A stretch of DNA of 21,784 bases, taken from the NCBI GenBank assembly GCA_900553775.1, contig USEZ01000018.1, positions 1-21,784 of the forward strand, in the 5' to 3' direction. Made by a program: the position numbers and the translations under genes. The notes beneath the pieces were generated by a model. The model was not told where the DNA came from and searched no databases. It saw only the letters and a program-made list of their open reading frames with translations. Origin of the DNA: an uncultured Slackia sp. GTDB taxonomy: Bacteria; Actinomycetota; Coriobacteriia; Coriobacteriales; Eggerthellaceae. Below, piece after piece: positions 15,836 to 21,784 of this stretch. The first letter of the stretch is position 1. Each line of letters begins with the position of its first letter.

Positions 15836-16795
15836 CTAAGTATCTTTTAGAGCGCGTGGATGCGCGGCAAGATACTCCTCGCGCATGTGGCTTCTGCTCA
15901 CATGCACATATATCTGCGTGGTCGCGATATCGGCATGCCCCAGCATCTCCTGGATCGTGCGCAGGTCGGCGCCGCCTTCGAGCATATGGGTGGCGAAGGT
16001 GTGCCTCAGCGTATGGGGATGCAGCGCCCCGATGCCCACGGCCGCCCCCGAGCGCTCGACGATTCCGTAGACGCCCTGGCGAGAAAGGCGCCCGCCGCGT
16101 GCATTGAGAAAGACGGCGAACCCCGCCGCGGGCGATTTGGCGGCCAGATGCGGACGCGCCTGGCGCAGATACGTCGCAAGCGCCGCGCGCGCCGCGCCGC
16201 CGAACGGGACGAAGCGTTCGACGCGGCCTTTGCCGACGACGCGCACGAATCCCTCGTCGAACGATATATCCCCCGTGTCCATGCCCACCAGCTCGCTGAC
16301 GCGCAGCCCGCATCCGTAGAGCACCTCCATCACGGCCCGGTCGCGCGCGCCCAGGTCGTCAGGGCGGTACGGACGGTCCAAAAGCCGCATCGCCGCATCG
16401 ACGGACAGCACGTCGGGAAGCCTGCGCTCGACCGCAGGCAGCGGCGCATCGGCGGCGGGGTCGCTCTCGGAAAGGTCTTCGCGCACGAGAAAACGGTAGA
16501 GCCCCTTGACCGCCGAAATGCGCCGCTGCCTGCTTGCGGGGGCATAGCCGCGGCGTGCGAGGTCGACGGCGTAGGCGGCCATATCGTCGCGTTCCGCTTC
16601 GGCGATGGACCGCGAACGTTCTTCGAGCAGAAACGCCGCGAAATCCTCCAGGTCGGACGCATAGGAAGACACCGTGGCGGGCGACGCGCCGCGTTCGGCG
16701 GAAAGGTAGGCGAGATAATCGCGCGCCGGCGCAAGCGAGGCCGAATCCGCCTCGTCGCAATCGGGGAATGCCCGCTTGAACGTTTTCCTCTCCAC
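15836..16795 (-). CDS. xerD: Tyrosine recombinase XerD (Xer site-specific recombinase)
   Basis: This is a tyrosine recombinase that resolves chromosome dimers at dif at the septum. The 319-residue protein has an N-terminal SAM-like core-binding domain (about 20-110; ARDYLAYLSAERGASPATVS) and a catalytic domain. The active-site residues are all present: R165 (GCGLRVSEL), K189 (VVGKGRVERFVP), H261 and R264 (HPHTLRHTFATH), H287 (EMLGHADI) and nucleophile Y296 (TTQIYVHV). The C-terminal AHPRA is typical of XerC/XerD. XerD is favoured by the QEMLGHADI.TTQIY stretch, which resembles Firmicutes XerD, but XerC cannot be excluded. The start is GTG 16795 with AGAGGGG about 6 nt upstream. The frame continues upstream without support. 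No integrase-type neighbours or att repeats are seen, so a housekeeping Xer is likely. Confidence 0.9.
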   Translation of the reverse strand: MERKTFKRAFPDCDEADSASLAPARDYLAYLSAERGASPATVSSYASDLEDFAAFLLEERSRSIAEAERDDMAAYAVDLARRGYAPASRQRRISAVKGLYRFLVREDLSESDPAADAPLPAVERRLPDVLSVDAAMRLLDRPYRPDDLGARDRAVMEVLYGCGLRVSELVGMDTGDISFDEGFVRVVGKGRVERFVPFGGAARAALATYLRQARPHLAAKSPAAGFAVFLNARGGRLSRQGVYGIVERSGAAVGIGALHPHTLRHTFATHMLEGGADLRTIQEMLGHADIATTQIYVHVSRSHMREEYLAAHPRALKDT

Positions 16796-16913
16796 GACAC
16801 GCCCCTCTCTCGCCTTCGAAACCGCCCGCCGTCGCCGAACCACCATACCGCACGACGAGCGCGCCATGTACGCAAGCGGAAAGCTCTTTCCAATTAACGA
16901 AGCCGAAACCGCC

Positions 16914-16946
16914 CCGACACCGAGACGAAATACCCTGATATATAAT
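16914..16946 (+). promoter_or_regulatory. Probable promoter of the UPF0371 gene in the 220-nt xerD/UPF0371 divergent region
   Basis: The divergent gap 16796-17015 holds a perfect TATAAT (16941-16946) inside an AT-rich block (TGATATATAATTTATCC). The best -35 candidate, CCGACA (16914-16919), lies 21 nt away, which is too far, or 17 nt from an alternative -10 GATATA (16937-16942). An inverted repeat GGAAAG-CT-CTTTCC (16878-16891) lies upstream and could be an operator. I see no convincing xerD promoter on the other strand. Confidence 0.4.
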
Positions 16947-17015
16947 TTATCCGTTCTACAGGCGATTCTCTCGGCGGCCCGCCCCGCCCCTACCGGAAAG
17001 GAGTCTGCTTCCCTT

Positions 17016-18497
17016 ATGCGCATCGGATTCGACAACGACAAATACATCGCATTGCAGGCAGAGCATATCCGCAACCGCATCGACCAATTCGAAGGCAAGC
17101 TCTACCTCGAATTCGGCGGCAAGCTTTTCGACGACCATCATGCCGCCCGCGTACTTCCCGGATTCGAACCCGATTCCAAAATCCGCATGCTGCAAAGCCT
17201 CGTCGACGACGTCGAGATCATCATCACGATCAACGCCAACGACATCGAGAAGAACAAGGTGCGCGGCGATCTGGGCATCACCTACGACGAAGACTCCCTG
17301 CGCCTGATGGACGTCTTTCGCAGCATGGGCTTTCTCGTCGGAGGGGTCGTCATCACCCATTATGCGAGCCAGCCTGCCGCCGACATGTTCCGCCGACGCC
17401 TGCAATCGCTCGGCATCGCGTGCTATCTGCACTACCCGATCGCAGGCTATCCGTACGACATCAACCACATCGTCAGCGACGAAGGCTACGGCAAAAACGA
17501 ATACATCGAAACCACCCGCCCGCTCGTCGTGGTGACCGCCCCCGGCCCCGGCTCGGGCAAGATGGCCACCTGTCTTTCGCAGCTCTACCACGAGCATAAG
17601 CGCGGCGTGACGGCAGGCTACGCGAAGTACGAGACCTTCCCGGTATGGAACCTGCCGCTCGCGCACCCCGTGAACATCGCCTACGAGGCGGCCACGGTCG
17701 ACCTCGACGACGCCAACATCATCGACCCGTTCCATCTGGAAGCCTACGGGGTGACCACCGTCAACTACAACCGCGACGTCGAGATCTTCCCCGTGCTCAA
17801 AGCCATGATGGAGCGCATCGCAGGATCGAGCCCGTATCAATCGCCCACCGACATGGGAGTGAACATGGCGGGACTGGCCATCACCGACGACGAGGTGGTG
17901 CGCGACGCCGCCAAGATGGAAATCGTGCGCCGCTATTTCCAGACCGCCGTCGAGGCGAAGCGCACCGGCTTCGGCCAAAAACGCATCGAGAAGCTCGAAA
18001 TGCTCATGAACCAGGCGGGCGTGACCAGCAGCCTTTCGCCCTCCCGCAGCGCCGCGCTGCTGAAAGAAGAGACAACCGGAGCCCCGGCGGGCGCCATGGT
18101 GCTTCCCGACGGGCGCGTGATCACCGGCAAGACGTCGGATCTGCTCGGCGCCGCCTCGTCGTTGCTCATGAACGCCTTGAAGGCGGTCGCAGGCGTCGAC
18201 GACGACCTGCTCGTCATCAGCAACGAGGCGATCGAGCCCATCTGCCGCCTGAAAACCGAGCAGCTCGCGAGCAAGAACCCTCGTCTGCATTCCGACGAAA
18301 CCCTCATCGCGCTTTCCATCAGCTCGGCGACCAACCCCGTCGCCGCCCAGACGATCGCCCATGTCGACGACCTGCGCGGCTGCGACGCCTTCTTCTCGGT
18401 CATCATCTCGGCGACCGATGAAAATCTCTATCGCAAGCTCGGCATCAACGTATGCTGCGAGCCGAAATACGAACAGCACACGTATTACCACAAGTAA
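17016..18497 (+). CDS. UPF0371 / DUF1846 family protein of unknown function
   Basis: The 493-residue soluble protein matches the UPF0371 (DUF1846) family in length and sequence, starting MRIGFDNDKYIALQAEHIRN. It is conserved throughout, with no signal peptide or membrane segment. The clearest motif is a P-loop-like GPGSGKMATCLSQL (177-190) after a hydrophobic strand (PLVVVTAP, 169-176), suggesting nucleotide or phosphate binding. Other conserved-looking blocks are LEFGGKLFDDHHAARVLPGF (31-50), the Asp/His-rich DANIIDPFHLEAYG (232-245) and SPTDMGVNMAG (276-286). The cellular role is not established. ATG 17016 has AGGAG about 12 nt upstream, a rather long spacing. An upstream in-frame extension into the xerD leader lacks support. 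It is a single-gene unit, divergent from xerD and convergent with nadK, so neighbours give no functional clue. Confidence 0.88.
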   Translation: MRIGFDNDKYIALQAEHIRNRIDQFEGKLYLEFGGKLFDDHHAARVLPGFEPDSKIRMLQSLVDDVEIIITINANDIEKNKVRGDLGITYDEDSLRLMDVFRSMGFLVGGVVITHYASQPAADMFRRRLQSLGIACYLHYPIAGYPYDINHIVSDEGYGKNEYIETTRPLVVVTAPGPGSGKMATCLSQLYHEHKRGVTAGYAKYETFPVWNLPLAHPVNIAYEAATVDLDDANIIDPFHLEAYGVTTVNYNRDVEIFPVLKAMMERIAGSSPYQSPTDMGVNMAGLAITDDEVVRDAAKMEIVRRYFQTAVEAKRTGFGQKRIEKLEMLMNQAGVTSSLSPSRSAALLKEETTGAPAGAMVLPDGRVITGKTSDLLGAASSLLMNALKAVAGVDDDLLVISNEAIEPICRLKTEQLASKNPRLHSDETLIALSISSATNPVAAQTIAHVDDLRGCDAFFSVIISATDENLYRKLGINVCCEPKYEQHTYYHK

Positions 18498-18504
18498 GAA
18501 CGCG

Positions 18505-18548
18505 GGCGATGGTTCCGTTCGCACTGCGGCATACACGGAGCCATCGCC
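18505..18548 (+). terminator. Long hairpin after the UPF0371 gene, without a T-run
   Basis: Eight nucleotides after the UPF0371 stop, GGCGATGGTTCCGT (18505-18518) pairs with ACGGAGCCATCGCC (18535-18548): a 14-bp stem with one G-T wobble and a 16-nt loop. No run of T follows on either strand. It is probably an mRNA 3'-end or stability hairpin, or part of a terminator acting together with the hairpin further on. The 254-nt stretch 18498-18751 contains no gene that I can support. Confidence 0.5.
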
Positions 18549-18622
18549 GACAAGGCCCGCGCCTTAGCCGGACCCTATCCCGTCAAGACGCCTGCGCCTC
18601 GATGCGACGCAGCGCGCCCGAA

Positions 18623-18638
18623 CCGGGCGATCGCCCGG
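18623..18638. repeat. 16-bp perfect palindrome CCGGGCGATCGCCCGG
   Basis: A perfect, spacer-less palindrome centred on GCGATCGC lies in the non-coding space between two convergent genes. It could be a protein-binding site or a cruciform or hairpin element. Nothing else in the window repeats it as far as I can see, and no function is assigned. Confidence 0.4.
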
Positions 18639-18648
18639 AGCATGCGAG

Positions 18649-18692
18649 AAAAAAGAGGAGCCTCTCCGGTCCGTTCGGGGAGGCTCCTCTTT
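18649..18692 (-). terminator. Intrinsic terminator after nadK, probably bidirectional
   Basis: Arms AAAGAGGAGCCTCTCC (18652-18667) and GGGGAGGCTCCTCTTT (18677-18692) pair over 16 bp with one G-T wobble around a 9-nt loop. On the minus strand the stem ends in six T residues (54 to 49 of 18600), a strong terminator for nadK, whose stop is about 60 nt upstream. On the plus strand it ends in TTTCC, so it may also stop transcription from the convergent UPF0371 gene. Confidence 0.85.
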
Positions 18693-18751
18693 CCATTGGA
18701 AGAAGTTCTCGGATTCAGGCCGCGGCCGAAGCGCCGCGCCCGAGCGTGCGG

Positions 18752-19615
18752 CTACATGCGACGCTCGTCGGAGAAAAACGTCTGGGCCACGGCGTTGTAG
18801 AAGCCTTCGCTCTTGTAGCGCAGAAGCACCGTGGGATTGTTCGACTTGCGCACCAGCACGCGGTCGATCGGCTCGTCGAGCATGATGAATTCGCCGTCGA
18901 CGAAGTAGCTCGCCTCGCGGCTTTCAGGATTGCGCGACAAATCGATTTCGACGATATCGCTCGGGTCGGTGACGATAGAACGGGACAAAAGCGTATGGGG
19001 CGCAAGCGGCACCACCACAAGCCCCTTGAAATCGGGGGCGACAAGCGGGCCGCCCGCCGAAAGCGCGTATGCCGTCGAACCGGTGGCGGAAGAAACCACC
19101 AGGCCGTCGCCGCGCATGTCGACCAGATGATTGCCCGATATCTCGATGCCGAAATCGATGATGCGGCCCAAGGCGCCGCGCGTCACCGAGAACTCGTTGA
19201 GGGCGAAGCGGCTCGCCACCACTTCGCCGTTCGAAATCAAATCGATATGCAGGCTTGCGCGCTCCTCGCGCGTCACATCGCCCGCCAGGGCGGCGGCCAC
19301 GATGGCTACCACGCCGTCTTCGGAGGAATTCACCAAAAAGCCCAGATGGCCGAAGTTGATTCCCAGGATGGGAACGCGCGTCTTGCCCACCAGGCGGGCG
19401 GTGCGCAGCATGGTGCCGTCTCCGCCGAGCGAAACCACCATGTCGAACGACGCCACGTCGACATCGGCGCACGTGTCTTTGACCGACTCGATGGACAACG
19501 GGGTCGAATCGAGCTCCTGATGCGCAATTCCCTGCGAGTCGAGGTAGGCGGCCAAAAGCATCGATGCGTCGAGCGCCGCCGCGTTGGAGTTATTGCGGAT
19601 AATCAGGATGTTCAT
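18752..19615 (-). CDS. nadK: NAD kinase (ATP/polyphosphate-NAD kinase)
   Basis: NadK phosphorylates NAD to NADP in the cytoplasm, the source of NADPH for biosynthesis, including the MurB step. The 287-residue protein shows the signature GGDGTMLR (64-71), NFGHLGFL (87-94), NEFSVTRG (140-147), and the glycine-rich MRGDGLVVSSATGSTAYAL (167-185) with the following SAGGP. ATG 19615 is chosen for GAGG 4 nt upstream and because the protein then begins with the expected strand MNILIIRNN. The frame remains open 60 nt upstream across the promoter. The gene is alone here: the tlyA and recN neighbours often seen in Actinobacteria are absent. It is divergent from murJ. Confidence 0.96.
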   Translation of the reverse strand: MNILIIRNNSNAAALDASMLLAAYLDSQGIAHQELDSTPLSIESVKDTCADVDVASFDMVVSLGGDGTMLRTARLVGKTRVPILGINFGHLGFLVNSSEDGVVAIVAAALAGDVTREERASLHIDLISNGEVVASRFALNEFSVTRGALGRIIDFGIEISGNHLVDMRGDGLVVSSATGSTAYALSAGGPLVAPDFKGLVVVPLAPHTLLSRSIVTDPSDIVEIDLSRNPESREASYFVDGEFIMLDEPIDRVLVRKSNNPTVLLRYKSEGFYNAVAQTFFSDERRM

Positions 19616-19699
19616 AGTGCCTCGTTTCAAACGTTGCCCTCGGAATATATGATGAGACGACAATAGCTTTAGCATTATACCCGAAGTCGAAAGCGGAAT
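19616..19699. promoter_or_regulatory. Shared divergent promoter region of nadK and murJ
   Basis: This 84-nt, AT-rich gap separates divergent starts. On the minus strand a perfect TATAAT (19679-19674) lies 58 nt before nadK, but the position 17 nt upstream (CATATT) is a poor -35. On the plus strand TATGAT (19648-19653), with TTTCAA 17 nt upstream (19625-19630), is a possible murJ promoter. If both are real, the two transcription units overlap and may compete. Confidence 0.4.
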
Positions 19700-21784
19700 A
19701 TGAGCGCTACCGGTATTTCCACATCACAAGACAAGCCATCTTCGCAGGAAACGGCCGCAAGCGTCGGAACCTCTGCGGCTCTCATCAGCTTCTTCGTCAT
19801 CATATCCCGCATCACCGGCTTCATGCGCACGTGGGCCATGGCCTTCGCGCTCGGGTCGACCATGCTGGCAAGCTCGTACCAGATCGCGAACAACCTGCCG
19901 AACATGCTCTACGAGCTTGTCATGGGCGGCATGCTCGTCACGGCGTTTCTGCCCGTCTACCTGTCGGTGAAAAACCGCCTGGGCGAACGCGGCGGCAACG
20001 AATACGCCGGCAATATCATGAGCATCGCGTTCATCGCCCTCGGCCTGGTGGCGCTGCTGTGCACCCTGTTCGCCCCGGCGCTCGTGTTCACGCAAAGCTT
20101 CATGAGCGACCAAGGCGGCATGGACGATGCGGTGTTCTTCTTCCGCTTCTTCGCGATACAGATCGTCTTCTACGGGCTTTCCTCCATCGTCAGCGGATTG
20201 CTCAACGCTTCGCGCGATTATCTCTGGAGCAGCGCCGCGCCCATTTTCAACAACATCATCGTCACGGCCACCTTCATGCTCTACGCCTTCGTCGCGCCGA
20301 GCGATCCCGACATGGCGAAGCTGATCATCGCCGTAGGCAACCCGCTCGGCGTCTTCGTCCAGATGGCCATCCAGCTTCCCGCCCTCAAGCGCAACGGCAT
20401 CAAGCTGCGCTTCCATGTGGACCTGCGCGATCCCGCCCTGAAAGAAACCCTCGCGATCGGCGTGCCCGCCGTGCTTGTCATGTGCGCGGGGCTTATCGTG
20501 GTGTCGGTGCAAAACGCGGCATCGTATGCCGTCGTCGAAAACGGGCCGTCGATCATCGCCTATGCCCGCCTGTGGTTCACGCTTCCCTATGCGTTTCTGA
20601 CCGTGCCCATCACCACCGCCATGTTCACCGAGATATCGGAGATGCACGCGAAAGGCAACCTGCAGGGTTTCAAGCGCGGGCTCGCCTCGGGCACGAACCA
20701 GATCCTTTTCTTCATGGTTCCATTCGCGCTGTTTCTCATCGTGTTCGCCGAGCCTTTGGTCACGCTGTACCACATTGGCGCCTTCACCGAGGAGAACATC
20801 GGCCAGATCGCGCTCTACCTCGCCGCCTTGGCGCTCTCGCTTCCCTTCTACGGGGTGAACACCTACCTGCAGAAGGCGTTTTCCGCCATGAGGGCGATGG
20901 GCGCCTATGCCGTCATGATGGTCGCCGCCATCGCGCTCCAGATAGCGTTCATCGCCGTGTTCGCCACGCCGTTCGGCGGGCCCGCGAATTTCGGCATGCC
21001 CGCCATCGCCCTGAGCGAGACGGTGTTTTACGCCGTGCTCGACCTTGCCTGCTTCGTCTATCTGCGCCGCAGGATCGGCGCGCTCGGACTGAAATCGACC
21101 GCCCTTTCGGGCGCGCGCTCGCTCGGGCTGGGCCTTCTCGGCGCGGCGGCGGGCGCAGGCGTCGTCTTCATCCTCGACGTCACCGTCGCCCCGCTCGACG
21201 GCTCCATCCCCCATGCGCTTGCATGCATCGTCTGCGGCGGCATCGCGGCCGTGGCCGTCACGTTCGGCATCGCGGCGAAAGCGGGCTTCGAAGAAGCCGA
21301 GATGCTCACGTCCATCGTGGCGAAAATAGCCCGCAAGATCGGACGGAAAAGCGAAGCTTCGGCCGATGCCGCAGACGACGCCCAAATCGCCTCCGAACCC
21401 ATCGACGCATGGAACGAGCCGAATCCTGCGGCCGCCACGCCCTCGCACGCGACGGACGATGCGTCGCAGGACGCAATCGATATGCCCCGCACGCCTGCGC
21501 ACGGCCGCCACGCGAACGCCATCGCGACGCAGCATGCGCAGGCGCAATGCGATCGCGACACGAAGGGAAGACACAGCGCGCAAGCCGTATCCGAACGCAA
21601 GCTGGCGGGCGCGCGGCATGCCGGCCGCTTCGCCGCACCTTCGGCGCACGAAGCCGGCGCCTTCGACGACGCATTCGACGATCGCCCCGGCAACCTCGGC
21701 ACGAAAGGCGAGCATGCGCGGCCTTCTTCGCAGACGGCCGCCGAAAACGCCGCGCACGCCATGCAGAATACGCAGGCGGGAAAA
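19700..21784 (+). CDS. murJ: Lipid II flippase MurJ (MviN family), 3' end beyond right edge
   Basis: MurJ flips lipid II, the product of MraY and MurG, across the membrane for FtsW/FtsI. The reading frame from ATG 19700 is open to the window end (695 codons). After a short N-terminus the MviN hallmark SRITGFMR (36-43) and NNLPNMLYELVMGGMLVTAF (64-83) are clear, followed by many hydrophobic helices to about residue 525. From about 530 the protein becomes hydrophilic and rich in Ala, Asp, His, Arg and Gln for at least 165 residues. Mycobacterial MviN carries C-terminal regulatory domains (pseudokinase and extracellular), so a fused domain may follow outside the window. The upstream SD is weak (GCGGAA). 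No dcw gene adjoins it. Confidence 0.93.
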   Translation, partial: MSATGISTSQDKPSSQETAASVGTSAALISFFVIISRITGFMRTWAMAFALGSTMLASSYQIANNLPNMLYELVMGGMLVTAFLPVYLSVKNRLGERGGNEYAGNIMSIAFIALGLVALLCTLFAPALVFTQSFMSDQGGMDDAVFFFRFFAIQIVFYGLSSIVSGLLNASRDYLWSSAAPIFNNIIVTATFMLYAFVAPSDPDMAKLIIAVGNPLGVFVQMAIQLPALKRNGIKLRFHVDLRDPALKETLAIGVPAVLVMCAGLIVVSVQNAASYAVVENGPSIIAYARLWFTLPYAFLTVPITTAMFTEISEMHAKGNLQGFKRGLASGTNQILFFMVPFALFLIVFAEPLVTLYHIGAFTEENIGQIALYLAALALSLPFYGVNTYLQKAFSAMRAMGAYAVMMVAAIALQIAFIAVFATPFGGPANFGMPAIALSETVFYAVLDLACFVYLRRRIGALGLKSTALSGARSLGLGLLGAAAGAGVVFILDVTVAPLDGSIPHALACIVCGGIAAVAVTFGIAAKAGFEEAEMLTSIVAKIARKIGRKSEASADAADDAQIASEPIDAWNEPNPAAATPSHATDDASQDAIDMPRTPAHGRHANAIATQHAQAQCDRDTKGRHSAQAVSERKLAGARHAGRFAAPSAHEAGAFDDAFDDRPGNLGTKGEHARPSSQTAAENAAHAMQNTQAGK

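Noticed and set aside
16796..17098. An apparent N-terminal extension of about 100 residues on xerD
   Set aside because: It crosses the divergent promoter region and enters the UPF0371 gene. XerD homologues are about 300 residues, and a good SD precedes GTG 16795.
16956..18536. A minus-strand open frame of 526 codons opposite the UPF0371 gene
   Set aside because: The plus-strand product matches a known family over its full length; the antisense frame does not and has no convincing start site.
19724..21757. A minus-strand open frame of 677 codons opposite murJ
   Set aside because: The plus-strand frame encodes a clear MviN-family protein. The antisense product is a charged low-complexity sequence with no family resemblance.
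1..21784. Mobile element, defence island, CRISPR array or tRNA/rRNA genes
   Set aside because: I saw no transposase, direct-repeat array, target-site duplications or tRNA-like folds. The only recombinase is a housekeeping Xer type. Codon and base use look uniform throughout.

Overview
This is a GC-rich chromosomal segment from an actinobacterium. The best guess is the class Coriobacteriia (Eggerthella/Slackia-like gut lineages). That guess rests on the actinobacterial-type FtsZ (GEGGGTGTG signature, C-terminal IPDFLRRR tail), the absence of ftsA, heavy use of GTG/TTG starts, and gene order. No ribosomal RNA or other decisive marker is present, so the taxonomic call is inference.

Positions 1-15668 carry a nearly complete division and cell wall (dcw) cluster, all on the minus strand. 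Transcription order is mraZ, rsmH, ftsL-like, ftsI, murF, mraY, murD, ftsW, murG, murC, murB, ftsQ, ftsZ and pgeF (cut by the left edge). The genes are tightly packed, with several stop/start overlaps (TAATG at murF-mraY, ATGA at ftsW-murG, a 17-nt overlap at murB-ftsQ). Together they encode late cytoplasmic peptidoglycan precursor synthesis (MurB, C, D, F), the lipid-linked steps (MraY, MurG), septal polymerisation and crosslinking (FtsW, FtsI), divisome assembly (FtsL, FtsQ, FtsZ) and a precursor editing enzyme (PgeF). murE, normally between ftsI and murF, is missing: only 38 nt separate those genes. The cluster is headed by a clear promoter overlapped by four 10-bp-spaced TGG(G) boxes that look like the MraZ autorepression operator.

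Positions 15669-18751 hold a terminator, a XerD-type tyrosine recombinase (minus), a divergent UPF0371/DUF1846 protein with a P-loop-like motif (plus), and a non-coding stretch with two hairpins and a 16-bp perfect palindrome.

Positions 18752-21784 hold an NAD kinase (minus) divergent from a MurJ lipid II flippase gene (plus). The flippase gene runs off the right edge with a long hydrophilic C-terminal extension. MurJ complements the dcw genes by flipping the lipid II made by MraY and MurG.

I found no mobile element, CRISPR array, tRNA or rRNA, and no evidence of a wholly new system. The points most worth attention are the MraZ operator, the missing murE, two places with mutually exclusive RNA hairpins, and the unexplained protein extensions.
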